From NCBI GenBank assembly GCA_937918935.1, contig CAKZSI010000036.1:20343-84342 (forward strand): a DNA stretch of 64,000 nt. Direction: 5' to 3'. The position numbers and the translations under genes were made by a program. This DNA comes from an uncultured Chloroflexales bacterium. Lineage in GTDB: Bacteria > Chloroflexota > Chloroflexia > Chloroflexales > Chloroflexaceae. This document shows, one piece after another, positions 35,255-44,017 of the stretch (its first letter is position 1; every line of letters starts with the position of its first letter). The notes beneath the pieces are model-generated. The model did no database searches, was not told where the DNA came from, and saw only the letters and a program-made list of their open reading frames with translations.

Positions 35255-35723
35255 TTTCCCCTTGCGGCCGCGCCGCGTCCTCTCAAAGAATTGGGGAAAC
35301 CCGCTTTCCCTACACTCCTGCCCGTGGGAAGACCGCGGGCGCGCCAGCGCCGGGGGGAAAGCGATGCAGAAACCCGCTTTCCCCACACCCCTGTTTGCCC
35401 ACAACTGACGGAAACCCGCTTTCCCTACACTCCTGCCCGTGGGAAGACCGCGAGCGCGCCCGCGCCAGGGGGAAAGCGATGCGGAAACCCGTTTTCCCCA
35501 CGGCCCCTGTTTGCCCACAACTGACGGAAACCCGGTTGCCCTCAGCCACTGCCCGTGGGAAGACCGCGGGCGCGCCCGCGCCAGGGGGAAAGCGATGCGG
35601 AAACCCGCTTTCCCCACGACCCCTGCTTGCCAAAGGCCGTGAGGAAACTCGGATTCCCCACGGCCCCTTCCGTCCAGAAACCAGGCGGTGGCGCAACCCG
35701 GTATGGATTGCGCCACCGGGCAT
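35255..35723. other. Non-coding region made of a tandem array
   Basis: This stretch separates the sigma/anti-sigma pair (+) from the DUF11 surface protein (-). It holds the 35295-35641 tandem array plus one further GGAAACTC...GGATTCCCC copy. I see no gene. Confidence 0.7.
35295..35641. repeat. Tandem array of three about 116-bp units
   Basis: Units begin at about 35295, 35410 and 35526. Each starts GGAAACCCG, contains 'CCCGTGGGAAGACCGCG' followed by GCGCGCC(A/C)GCGCC, then a second GGAAACCCG...TTTCCCCA and TGCCCACAACTGACG. The units differ at scattered bases. Each contains two copies of the GGAAACC-type element found elsewhere in this window, so the array looks like an amplified dispersed repeat. 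Confidence 0.85.
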
Positions 35724-37670
35724 TTACAGCCGGCTCCTGGCCCGATGCAGGCGAATGGTGCGCGTGAGGAGCGTGCCGCCGAGGAGCATGATACCGAGGA
35801 GCGGCACACCGGCGCTGGTTTCGGGCAAGGGCGCGGGCGGGGGTGACGGCGGCGGCGCCGGGGCGATGGTCGGCAACGGCGTGGCCGTCGGGGCGCTGGT
35901 CGCGGTGCGGACCGCAGTCGGGCTGCGGGGCGGCGGGTAGGGCGCGGTGGTGGGCGTCACCTGTTGTGCGATCGGCGCCGTCGGCGGCTGAGCGGCGCCC
36001 ACGACCTGCACCGAGACGATATTCGAGAAGAGCGGGGCCGGAGTGAAGCCATCGTAGAACAACTGGCCCTGAACAACGATCAAGGTGCCTACAGTAACAT
36101 CGGGCCTGATGCGAGTCGGGATCGTAATTTCGACCCCCTCACCAGGCTGGAGCTGGTCGAGGCTGTAGTTCACGTCATTGCCGCTGACAGTGGGGTCAAC
36201 CCCGCGATCGGCCCGTGCCCCCAGCACCTCCAGGTTGGCGGGCAGGGCGCTCCGCACCGTAATATTACGCAGCGTATTGGCCCCATCAGCGGCAGGCGGG
36301 CGCGTGTTCCGCACCACCAGGGTGAAGTTGACCTGCTGGCCAGGGTAGGCGCTGCCCCAGTCGCTCGCCAGGCGGAAGAAGACATCGGTCGTGACGCCGG
36401 GGGTAGTGACCGGCGCTGCGGTGCTGGTACCAATGGGAACAAGCGGTGCCGGGGTATTGGTCGGACCGAGCGGCGCGCGCGTCGGGCGTACAGCCGCGGT
36501 AGGACGCACAATCGGGCGAGAGGTGGGCACGATCGCCACCGTAGGCGGCTCGGTGGGCAGTTCAGGGATTACCACCGGCGGAGGCGGCGGAGGCGCAGGT
36601 GGCGCGGGCGGAACCTGGGTGGCCGCAGGAGGTTCCGGCTCCTGTTCGCTAGACGGCGGCGGAGGCGGCTCCGGTGGAGGAGGGCTGGTTGGTGGCACGC
36701 CGGGAGGAGGCGTCGGGGGGACGCCCGGCGTCGCTGTCGGGCCGCCCGGCGTCGCTGTCGGGCCGCCCGGCGTCGCCGTCGGGCCGCCCGGCGTAGGCGA
36801 AGCGACCGGCGCGCCACTGACCCGCACCACCACCGTGCCCGAGCTTTGCCCGCCGGCGGTGGCGCTATTGGCAATGCTTGTACCCGCGGCGACGGTAGTG
36901 CGCACTCGCACCTGTATGGTCACCGTCGCTGGATTGCTATCATTAATGGTCAGGGTACACTGCACCGTCTGACCGGCATTACAATTTCCGGCACTCGAAC
37001 TGGCGCTCAGCACCTCCAACTCACTGCTGATCGCGTCCTCCATCGTGACCTGTTGATCGGCGGTGCTATCCGTAACTACGGCGACGCTGTAACTGAACTG
37101 CTGCCCCGGCGCCGCCTCAGAGACCGAGGCGACCTTGAAGACCCTGATGCCAGTCACGGGAGCAGGAGTGTTCGTCGGCGCGACCGTACTGGTTGGTGTG
37201 TCTGGCCCCACCGTATTTGTTGCCGGCTCAACCGTGTTCGTCGGGGTAGCCGCCTCGACCGTGCCGGTCGGCGTGGCCAGGCCAACGGTATTGGTAGGCG
37301 TCGGCGGCTCCGGGGTACTGGTAGGCGGGGTCGGAATGCTGGTCACCGTGACGATCTGTTGGGGACCGCCGGTATCGGTTGGCGTGGGCGCCTGGGTATC
37401 GGTAGGGAGCGGGACCAGGGTATCGGTAGGAATCGGCACGGCAGTTGGAACAACTGTCGGCGGCAGGACGGGATCAACCGTGGGCGCCTCGGGCGTGCTT
37501 TCCTGGGCGGGCGCCGGCGGCGGAAAGACGAAGCGCATCATCCCCGCGTAGAGCGGGAAGGCGATCATCACCACGCTGAGCAATATCAGCGCCAGTTCCA
37601 GCTTCGTCCAGCGGGCGGGTGCGCGGCCACGGCCAGGGGATGATGGACGACCTCGTGCAGGCGGCTGCAT
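35724..37670 (-). CDS. Secreted proline/threonine-rich DUF11 protein with C-terminal sorting-like signal
   Basis: The 648-residue product has an N-terminal membrane segment (about 22-48). Low-complexity Pro/Thr stretches with 'PTDT' and 'GGPTATP' repeats surround two DUF11-like beta domains (about 175-280 and 430-555, the second with 'GSAYPGQQVNFTLVVRNT'). It ends 'PLPETSAG', a hydrophobic helix and 'RLHRARSRL', the layout of a sortase signal, except that the fifth residue is Ser rather than Gly. The sortase gene lies 14 bases upstream on the same strand. AGGAG precedes the ATG. It probably projects from the cell surface. Confidence 0.8.
   Translation of the reverse strand: MQPPARGRPSSPGRGRAPARWTKLELALILLSVVMIAFPLYAGMMRFVFPPPAPAQESTPEAPTVDPVLPPTVVPTAVPIPTDTLVPLPTDTQAPTPTDTGGPQQIVTVTSIPTPPTSTPEPPTPTNTVGLATPTGTVEAATPTNTVEPATNTVGPDTPTSTVAPTNTPAPVTGIRVFKVASVSEAAPGQQFSYSVAVVTDSTADQQVTMEDAISSELEVLSASSSAGNCNAGQTVQCTLTINDSNPATVTIQVRVRTTVAAGTSIANSATAGGQSSGTVVVRVSGAPVASPTPGGPTATPGGPTATPGGPTATPGVPPTPPPGVPPTSPPPPEPPPPPSSEQEPEPPAATQVPPAPPAPPPPPPVVIPELPTEPPTVAIVPTSRPIVRPTAAVRPTRAPLGPTNTPAPLVPIGTSTAAPVTTPGVTTDVFFRLASDWGSAYPGQQVNFTLVVRNTRPPAADGANTLRNITVRSALPANLEVLGARADRGVDPTVSGNDVNYSLDQLQPGEGVEITIPTRIRPDVTVGTLIVVQGQLFYDGFTPAPLFSNIVSVQVVGAAQPPTAPIAQQVTPTTAPYPPPRSPTAVRTATSAPTATPLPTIAPAPPPSPPPAPLPETSAGVPLLGIMLLGGTLLTRTIRLHRARSRL
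36724..36795. repeat. 21-bp coding tandem repeat
   Basis: Three full units and a partial one of CCCGGCGTCGCTGTCGGGCC-type sequence encode repeated GGPTATP heptads in the DUF11 protein. Units differ by single bases. Length variation by slippage is likely. Confidence 0.8.
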
Positions 37671-37684
37671 ACCAACTCCTCGCT

Positions 37685-38587
37685 TCAGGAGCGCGGGCGC
37701 GCGTCGGCAAGGTCGGCGACGACCACCAGACGCTGCGTGTCCCAGTTTGTACAGGTGATCAGGGTAAGCACCGGCGTCGAGGTGGGACCCATGACCTCGA
37801 CCTGGGTGGGCCAGACGTGCAGCGTCTCACGCACACGGTAGACATAGCGCCAGCCGCCGGTTTCGACGATGACCTCGTCTCCCGGTCTCAGCCGGCCGAT
37901 GTCCTTGAACACCGCACCACGCAAACCGGCATGCCCCGAGAAGACCGTGTTACCGGTGGTGCCGGGCAGGGCGCTGCCGTTGTGGTAGCCCGCGGCATAC
38001 TCGGCCACTTCCCATGCTCCATTGATAATGAAGACTTCGTATACCGGCATATCGGCGCCGATGCCGGGCATTATCAGGCGTCGCGGACGCGGATCATCGC
38101 TCAGGGGCAAGACCGCCGGAACGGCCTGCGGCACCATAAAGGCTTCACGGGGCGCACGCTGCGATGGCGGGTTAAGGGCGGCCTCCTCGGGGCGGGTAAA
38201 TGGCAGGGGCGCACTTGCAACCTGACCGGCAACCGTCGGCACCACGAGGGGTGGCGTCGGCGGCGGGGCCATGGCCTGCGCCCGCGAGGCGCCCGAATTG
38301 TTTCGCACGTGCAAGAAATCGCGCACCGGGCCATCAAACAGCCAGTAGCCAAAGGCGATGACCGCTGCCGCTACCAGCGTCCGCTCGAGCAGCGTCAGCA
38401 CGTGATCAACCCGGTTGCGCAGGCGGAAACCGCTCAGGGCGATGCGTTGCTGCTGCGAGGCCGACCGCAGGCGAGCCGGACGGATCTGGTCCTCCCGGCT
38501 CGGCAGTTCGCTCGCGAGCAGTTCGCGCAGCAGATCGTCATCATCATGCCCGGCGTCGTCACCAGGCGCGCGCGGTGTGCGTTTCAT
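37685..38587 (-). CDS. Sortase
   Basis: The 300-residue product has a cytosolic N-terminus, a membrane helix (about 64-84: 'TLVAAAVIAFGYWLF'), a Pro-rich linker and a C-terminal sortase domain (about 165-298). The catalytic residues are visible: His in 'VFSGHAG', Cys in 'LTLITCTNW' (TLxTC form), Arg in 'TQRLVVVADL'. Sortases cut LPxTG-like signals and attach proteins to the cell envelope. It is a class D/E-like enzyme by motif. The next gene (35724-37670) carries an LPETS ending and is the obvious substrate. Long upstream extensions of the frame are repeats, so the ATG at 38587 is preferred. Confidence 0.93.
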   Translation of the reverse strand: MKRTPRAPGDDAGHDDDDLLRELLASELPSREDQIRPARLRSASQQQRIALSGFRLRNRVDHVLTLLERTLVAAAVIAFGYWLFDGPVRDFLHVRNNSGASRAQAMAPPPTPPLVVPTVAGQVASAPLPFTRPEEAALNPPSQRAPREAFMVPQAVPAVLPLSDDPRPRRLIMPGIGADMPVYEVFIINGAWEVAEYAAGYHNGSALPGTTGNTVFSGHAGLRGAVFKDIGRLRPGDEVIVETGGWRYVYRVRETLHVWPTQVEVMGPTSTPVLTLITCTNWDTQRLVVVADLADARPRS

Positions 38588-39395
38588 CAGGCGGCTCGGT
38601 TGTTCAGGCGGCTGCGCCGCGCACCACCGGGATTGAATACCAGCCCATCCGAATAACTCCTGGAGGAAGGTGGGGAAACCTGGTTTCCCCACGCCCCTCC
38701 CCTCAGAGGGGGGCTGGGAGGGCAAAGCCCTCCCGGAAAAGGGATGGGACAATCGGGTTATCCGGATAGGCGCTACGTGTTTACTCGAGGTGAACCCGGT
38801 TTCCCCGGGCACGCAACCCTCCGGGTTGCGCCACACCCCATTGTTCATTGCAGATGACCATGGATCATTATACAACCGGCTCTGCACCATTGCAATAGTC
38901 TCATGCCTACAGAATGAGGGATTCGGCTTCGATCTGGGTGAGAAGTGTAAAGCGATGTGGAAAGAGCATCGCCCTCCGACCGGCGCCTATACGTGACCCG
39001 CACGTCCAAAGGGCAGACTGTCCTCCGAACCTTTCGGCACATGGGGACGAGCGAGAGCGACCGGCCGGTCGTCCCTGCCGATACGCGAAAGGATGGGAAG
39101 GGAACAGCCGGCGCCAGGCCACCACTGTCTGTTACTCACTATCAGTAATCCTGCCGTCATGCGCTTATGGCATACTTGTCGTAACTCCTCCGGCGGTTTG
39201 AATCTGCGCCACGGCTACGTCCCGACCGCCGCACGACGGGCCGGGGCGTTGATCCCGCCACGGTCAGCCTGGAAACGAGTTGTCCGGCAACCTTGCTGCC
39301 CATCCCCCACTTGAACGCCCGCCCCTGCTTGCCGGTCCAATCATGTCGCTCATCGGTCGTCTGTACCTCGTTGCTGTACATCGGAAAGGAAGATC
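38588..39395. other. Long non-coding stretch with repeats
   Basis: It holds perfect palindromes of both dispersed families (38670-38692 and about 38717-38735), a GTTATCCGGATA segment (about 38757), another GAACCCGGTTTCCCC copy (about 38791) and a hairpin with GGACGA/TCGTCC arms (about 39046-39078). No credible gene or tRNA is seen. Confidence 0.6.
38670..38692. repeat. GGGGAAACC palindrome, representative copy of family A
   Basis: GTGGGGAAACC and its exact complement flank a single T. Other copies include about 7345-7362, 11024-11041, 20763-20780, 45680-45697, 50570-50594 and 57974-57992. They occur only between genes. No T-run follows. Confidence 0.8.
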
Positions 39396-40658
39396 ATGCG
39401 CATTAGAACCTGGACCATCACGCTCGTTTTCACCCTCAGCGTTCTCTTTGGCGGCGTCCGCGTCACGGCCCAGCCGCCGCAGCCGGGCGAAGCCCCCGCG
39501 CCCGATGCCACCCCTGTGGAGACCCTGCTCAACCCCGACGGCACCCTGCGGCTCGACGGCTCGTTCAGCGGCGCGCTCGACGCGAGCGGCTGGCAGGTGT
39601 CCCTCGACCCCGAGCGGGGGCCGATCTTCCAGCCCCAGGCCGGCGCGCCCCGGTGGACCAATCTGGGGTCCGTGCCCAATGGCGCGCTCACCAATCCGGT
39701 CCGCGCCCTGGCGGTGAGCGGCAGCGACCTGTACGTGGGCGGCGACTTCCAGAATGCCGCGGGCATTCCCGAAGCCGACTACGTGGCCCGCTGGAACGGC
39801 AGCGCCTGGAGCGCCCTGGGCGGCAGCGGCGACGGCGCGCTCACCAATCCGGTCCGCGCCCTGGCGGTGAGCGGCAGCGACCTGTACGTGGGCGGGGCCT
39901 TCCAGAATGCCGCGGGCATCGCCGAAGCCGACTACGTGGCCCGCTGGAACGGGAGCAGTTGGAGCGCCCTGGGCGGCAGCGGCGACGGCGCGCTGACCAA
40001 TCCGGTCCGCGCCCTGGCGGTGAGCGGCAACGACCTGTACGTGGGCGGCTACTTCCAGGATGCCGCGGGCATCGCCGAAGCCGACTACGTGGCCCGCTGG
40101 AACGGCAGCGTCTGGAGCGCCCTGGGCGGCAGCGGCGACGGCGCGCTCAACGGCTCGGTCTGGGCCCTGGCGGTGAGCGGCAACGACCTGTACGTGGGCG
40201 GCTACTTCCAGAATGCCGCGGGCATTCCCGAAGCCGACTACGTGGCCGCCTACGCTACGCCGCCGTCGGTCAGCGCCATCACGCGCCTCGACCCCAACCC
40301 CGCCAGCGCCGCCAGTGTGCAGTTCCAGGTCGCCTTCGATGAGCCGGTTGTGGGCGTGGCTGCCAGCGACTTCACCCTGACGACCACCGGCGGCATCAGC
40401 GGGGCCGGCGTCACCGGCGTCAGCGGCAGCGGCGCGACCTACACGGTCACCGTCGCTACCGGGACCGGGGACGGCACGCTGCGCCTCGATGTGCCCGCCG
40501 GGGCGACCATCGCCGACCTGGCCGGATTGAACGTGAGCAACCTGCCCTTCACCAGCGGGGAGGCGTACACCGTGAATAGGGGCGGGGGCAGCCCGACCCC
40601 CACCCCGCCCGGCGGGGGCGCGCAGGTCAGGGTCTACCTGCCGCTGGCGCAACGCTGA
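39396..40658 (+). CDS. Secreted repeat protein with beta-propeller-like units and terminal YLPLAQR
   Basis: The 420-residue product has a signal peptide (1-26), then a tandem of 51-residue units starting near residue 96: each reads 'GALTNPVRALAVSGSDLYVG', 'GDFQNAAGIPEADYVARWNG' and 'SAWSALGGSGD'. There are three full copies and a fourth partial copy. An Ig-like domain (about 290-390) and a Pro/Gly linker follow. The protein ends 'VRVYLPLAQR', the YLPL motif seen in other exported proteins of this lineage. The repeats probably build beta-propeller blades. It stands alone with a clear terminator after it. The ATG follows GGAAAG. Confidence 0.85.
   Translation: MRIRTWTITLVFTLSVLFGGVRVTAQPPQPGEAPAPDATPVETLLNPDGTLRLDGSFSGALDASGWQVSLDPERGPIFQPQAGAPRWTNLGSVPNGALTNPVRALAVSGSDLYVGGDFQNAAGIPEADYVARWNGSAWSALGGSGDGALTNPVRALAVSGSDLYVGGAFQNAAGIAEADYVARWNGSSWSALGGSGDGALTNPVRALAVSGNDLYVGGYFQDAAGIAEADYVARWNGSVWSALGGSGDGALNGSVWALAVSGNDLYVGGYFQNAAGIPEADYVAAYATPPSVSAITRLDPNPASAASVQFQVAFDEPVVGVAASDFTLTTTGGISGAGVTGVSGSGATYTVTVATGTGDGTLRLDVPAGATIADLAGLNVSNLPFTSGEAYTVNRGGGSPTPTPPGGGAQVRVYLPLAQR
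39681..40250 (+). repeat. 153-bp coding tandem repeat (3.7 copies)
   Basis: Units start at 39681, 39834, 39987 and 40140. They are almost identical at DNA level, including at third codon positions, which points to recent duplication or gene conversion. The last unit diverges after the WALAVSGND segment. Confidence 0.9.
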
Positions 40659-41003
40659 GCGCCGGTTCGGATAGCGGTTCTGCGGGGTCCGGGAGCATAC
40701 AACGCTCCCGGACTTTTCCTACTACCCGCCTGTCGCTGCGCGGCGCACACGCGGTTCCGCAGGAGCGCGTCGCGAGGCCGGATACGGCGGCGGGGCAGAT
40801 TCGGCCCCCGGGGCGCTGGCGGAGAACGTGGCGGGCTAAAGCCCTGGCTGAGGGCGTGCAAGCCCCTGCGGGGCTGCTGCGTCCGGAGCAAGCAGCGCAC
40901 CGCCACTGCAACGATTCAGGTATATCGGATTCTTTGCTTAATCTTTATATGAAACCAGTGGCGGCGGGCCAGCGGCTCTTTTCACCGCAGGGGCGGTTCC
41001 CCC
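40659..41003. other. Intergenic region after the repeat protein
   Basis: It contains the terminator at 40687-40717 and a smaller AGCCCCTGCGGGGCT hairpin near 40861. I see no gene in the remainder. Confidence 0.6.
40687..40717 (+). terminator. Intrinsic terminator
   Basis: GTCCGGGAGC pairs perfectly with GCTCCCGGAC across a 7-base loop, followed by TTTT. It lies about 30 bases after the stop of the secreted repeat protein. Confidence 0.85.
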
Positions 41004-42143
41004 TCAAAGCGCCTGAACCAGCCGCTCGAGGCCCGCGGCAAAGGTCGCCGGTTCGGTCAGCGCGGAGAGCATCAGGTGCGTGCCGGGGACGTCACCGTAA
41101 AAGTAGCCCGGATGGACCAGAATGCCCTCATCGATAAGACGCAGCGCGAGGGTCTCTTCGTCGTCCCAGCCGCTGACAGCGGGGAAGAGATAGTACCCGC
41201 CGTCGGGCGGACGAACACGCAGGCGCGGGTGACCGGCCAGACGTTCCAGGGCCAGATCGAGGTTGGCCCGCACCCGGGCGGCCATCCGGGCGACGAAGGG
41301 CATACCCAGAGCAAAGAGGTCCGGCAGGAGGTGCTGGCTCAAGCTGTTGGCGCCCAGGAACGTATCGTTGAGCACTTCGAGGCGCGGGCCAAAGGGGCGA
41401 GCCGCGGCATTGAGGGCGATCCAGCCCAGCTTCAGGTCAGGCAGGGCGAAGAGCTTGGAGATGCCATTGAGGGTAAAGACGGGCAGATCGGCATGCAGGG
41501 CGCCGAGAGGCGGCACGTGCGGCACGCCGTAGGTGAAAGCGGCAAACACCTCATCACAGATGACCGGCAAACCCAGGCGGCTGAGGGCCGCGAGGGGCGC
41601 CGAGACGACCACCCCGGCGGGGTTATGGGGCGAAACGATCAGCACAGCGCGGGTGCAGGCGTCGGCGGCGGCGTAGAGGGCGCGTTCATCAATCGCCCAT
41701 CCGTCCTCCTCACGCAGCGGATAGGGGCGCAGTTCAAGTCCGCGGAGGGCGGCCAGGTACTCGAAGAGCGGGTAGGTGACATTGGGCGCCAGCAGGTTGT
41801 CACCCGGATCAGCCAGGAGAGCGAAGAGCAGGCTGTAGGCCTCGCTGGTGCTGGCGGTGAGGAACACATCATCGCTCTCCAGGGGCAAGGGAGGCTTGCG
41901 CCCGGCATAGTAGCCCACGACGGCGGCGCGGGCCGCCTCGCTGCCGCGAGGGTCGGGCTGGTAGCGCCGGGTGTCCCAGAAGCTATCGGCGGCGGCACGC
42001 AGGATGTCGGGTGGAAAGAGCAGGCCCTGGAGGGTCGGGTTGCTGCTGGTCAGGTCGAGGTAGCCCCCGGCGGCAAGGCGCCGCCGGCGGGCCAGTTCGA
42101 GGGGGTTGGGGCTGAGATCGAGGTCACTGAAAACGCCGGGCAT
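41004..42143 (-). CDS. PLP-dependent class I aminotransferase
   Basis: The 379-residue product has the fold-type I pattern: 'SDDVFLTASTSEAYSLLFALL', 'VLIVSPHNPAGVVV', 'PVICDEVFAAFTYG' with the PLP aspartate, and 'LNGISKLFALPDLKLGWIAL' with the Schiff-base lysine. It resembles aspartate/alanine-type aminotransferases of subgroup I-gamma. The amino-acid specificity cannot be told. It is the last of four minus-strand genes (nurA, HAS-like, LLM oxidoreductase, this one), with a 231-base gap before it, so a shared role is not certain. Confidence 0.9.
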   Translation of the reverse strand: MPGVFSDLDLSPNPLELARRRRLAAGGYLDLTSSNPTLQGLLFPPDILRAAADSFWDTRRYQPDPRGSEAARAAVVGYYAGRKPPLPLESDDVFLTASTSEAYSLLFALLADPGDNLLAPNVTYPLFEYLAALRGLELRPYPLREEDGWAIDERALYAAADACTRAVLIVSPHNPAGVVVSAPLAALSRLGLPVICDEVFAAFTYGVPHVPPLGALHADLPVFTLNGISKLFALPDLKLGWIALNAAARPFGPRLEVLNDTFLGANSLSQHLLPDLFALGMPFVARMAARVRANLDLALERLAGHPRLRVRPPDGGYYLFPAVSGWDDEETLALRLIDEGILVHPGYFYGDVPGTHLMLSALTEPATFAAGLERLVQAL

Positions 42144-42374
42144 AGGATTTTGGATTGCCGTATATGGTGGTCTGTGAACTACGTTTCCTTCCACAGCCTG
42201 CCCCCGTTGGAGGGAGGCGCCGGGCGCTCTCCCCCGGCAGGGGAGGGTGGGGGGTTAGCGAAAAACGTTGTGTACAGACTATGCAACGGGAACTGGCATT
42301 CCACGGCCTGTATCGCTGCCCTCCTCCGCGCGCCCTGTGCTAACAGCGAACAGGCGTCTGCCGGCAGGCCTCTG

Positions 42375-43397
42375 CTACCCGCTGACGTCACGCACCAGGC
42401 GGCGCCAGAACTCGTCCATCTGGCCGGGCACGAAAGGCATGTACAGGCTGATGCGGTCGAGCAGGCCAGCGTAGCGCTGGCGCAAAGCGGCGCCCAGCTC
42501 GCCGGGGGCGGCTTCGACGGCGAAGGCGGCCAGCATCTCATCACTCACCAGGCCGGGCATGTCGGCCCAGCGTTGCTGGGCGGCCAGTTGCGAGAGCCGC
42601 TCGCCAATCTCGCCCCAGCCGTGGCACTCCAGCACGGGCCGGTAGGTGGGGGTGGCGCCATAGAAGGCGATCTGCTGGCGAGCGAAGGCGCGCATGCGCT
42701 CGGTGCTCTCACGGTCGGGACCGGTGATGACGAGGGGGCTGCCGGCCATGACGCAGGCCGCGGGATCGCGCCCGGCCTTGCGGGCGCCCTCGGCGATGTG
42801 GGGGCGCAAATGTTCGCGCAGGTACTTCGCGCTGTTGAGCGGGTGGGCGTGGAACCCGTCGCAGAGTTCGCCGGCCAGCTGGGCCAGACGCTCATTGACC
42901 CCGGCGATGTAAATGGGAATGTTGGGATGATCGATCTTGCCGGGGTTGAAGAAGGGCAACATCAGCGTATGCTGGTAGAACTGGCCCCGATAATTGAGGC
43001 GGCCATTGCCCTGAAAGCTCTGCCAGATCGCCCGCAGGGCCAGGATGTAATCGCGCAGCCGTTCGACCGGATGCTCGAAGCTGGCGCTGAAGCGACGCTC
43101 GATGTGGGCACGGACCTGGGTGCCCAGGCCCAGGATGAAGCGCCCCCTGGAGAAGGCGGCCAGATCCCAGGCGATCTGGGCGGTCACCATCGGGCTGCGG
43201 GGGAAGGCGATGGCGACCGCGGTGCCGACACTGATGCGGCTGGTATGTTCGGCGGCGATGCCCAGGGGCAGGAAGGGATTGTGGGCAGTCTCAGGCGCCC
43301 AGAGGGCGGCGAAGCCCAGGGCCTCGGCCGAGCGGGCCACCTCGGCGGCGACGGGCAAGGGGTTGGCATCCACCATGAACCCGACATCGAGCAGCAT
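42375..43397 (-). CDS. LLM-class flavin-dependent oxidoreductase, F420-type
   Basis: The 340-residue product is a luciferase-like monooxygenase fold protein: 'LGFAALWAPETAHNPFLPLG', 'SVGTAVAIAFPRSPMVTAQIAWDL', 'RFILGLGTQVRAHIERRF' and 'PIYIAGVNERLAQLAGELCDG'. The pattern matches the TIGR03617-like F420-dependent group known from Actinobacteria and Chloroflexota. The substrate is unknown. GAGGAGG precedes the ATG. It begins 12 bases after the HAS-like gene, which suggests an operon with the nuclease genes, though no biochemical link is obvious. Confidence 0.88.
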   Translation of the reverse strand: MLLDVGFMVDANPLPVAAEVARSAEALGFAALWAPETAHNPFLPLGIAAEHTSRISVGTAVAIAFPRSPMVTAQIAWDLAAFSRGRFILGLGTQVRAHIERRFSASFEHPVERLRDYILALRAIWQSFQGNGRLNYRGQFYQHTLMLPFFNPGKIDHPNIPIYIAGVNERLAQLAGELCDGFHAHPLNSAKYLREHLRPHIAEGARKAGRDPAACVMAGSPLVITGPDRESTERMRAFARQQIAFYGATPTYRPVLECHGWGEIGERLSQLAAQQRWADMPGLVSDEMLAAFAVEAAPGELGAALRQRYAGLLDRISLYMPFVPGQMDEFWRRLVRDVSG

Positions 43398-43409
43398 AGG
43401 TTCCTCCTC

Positions 43410-44015
43410 TCACGGCCGGATGCGGTGCAGCAGCGCCACGAGCCGGTCGTGGTCATCTTTGAGCAGGCCGGCGAGATCGCGCCCGGCCCGCACCAGGTAG
43501 TCGTGACGATCGGGGCGCGCCTGCGCCACGGTGCGGATGGCGGCGGCGAGCAGTTCATCGCCGGGGATATGCGTGGCGAAGAGCACGGCGCGGAAGAAGT
43601 CGTTCTTGGCGGAAAAGCGCAGCAGTTCGTCCGCGTCGCAGGCGTAGACCGAGTAATGCACCGGCGGCGGCTGGGGAGGGAGGTACTGGTAGAGCGCCTC
43701 GCCCTCGGCAAACCCGACGGTAAGGGCCGAGAACTCGGTTTGCAGCACCTCGGCCAGATCGGGGTTCTCGGCATAGATCTCTTCGTCGTACAACTCGCGC
43801 CCGCTATAGGTGCGCCCGCGGACCACGGCGCGACCTCCCGGCTCCCGGCTGCCGGTGCGGATCTCGTAGACCAGGCCGTAGACCGCCAGGCCCTCGCTCC
43901 GCGTAACCGCGCGCACCAGGGACCCGAAGGGCGGGGCGGCCAGCAACTCGTAGGCGCCCGCCGTGAAGCGGGTGGTGGACGACTCGATGATTTCGCCGAT
44001 GCGTTGGGAGTTCAT
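43410..44015 (-). CDS. HAS-barrel-like protein paired with NurA
   Basis: The 201-residue product begins 'MNSQRIGEIIESSTTRFTAG' and continues 'GSLVRAVTRSEGLAVYGLVYEI', a small beta-barrel like the HAS domain at the N-terminus of HerA-family ATPases. The C-terminal half is helical. It overlaps the nurA stop (TAGTGATG), so translation is coupled. A GTG at 44018 is an alternative start. In archaea and some bacteria a HAS-barrel ATPase HerA works with NurA on DNA ends; here the ATPase core (Walker A/B) is missing. Its role may be as an adaptor for NurA. Confidence 0.65.
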   Translation of the reverse strand: MNSQRIGEIIESSTTRFTAGAYELLAAPPFGSLVRAVTRSEGLAVYGLVYEIRTGSREPGGRAVVRGRTYSGRELYDEEIYAENPDLAEVLQTEFSALTVGFAEGEALYQYLPPQPPPVHYSVYACDADELLRFSAKNDFFRAVLFATHIPGDELLAAAIRTVAQARPDRHDYLVRAGRDLAGLLKDDHDRLVALLHRIRP

Positions 44016-44017
44016 CA

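Noticed and set aside
35295..35641. CRISPR array
   Set aside because: The unit is about 116 bp with no constant repeat and unique spacer alternation, and no cas gene is present.
36724..36795. CRISPR-like short repeat
   Set aside because: The 21-bp units are contiguous, in frame and code for GGPTATP heptads.
35964..37643. Plus-strand open frame of about 560 codons opposite the DUF11 protein
   Set aside because: Arg/Gly-rich shadow of the Pro/Thr-rich minus-strand gene; no start site or domain.
38914..39201. Small plus-strand frame of 95 codons between sortase and repeat protein
   Set aside because: No start signal, irregular composition, no domain.
39180..39250. tRNA candidate containing GGTTTGAATC
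   Set aside because: The T-arm stem does not pair and no acceptor or anticodon stem can be drawn. I found no tRNA or rRNA in the window.
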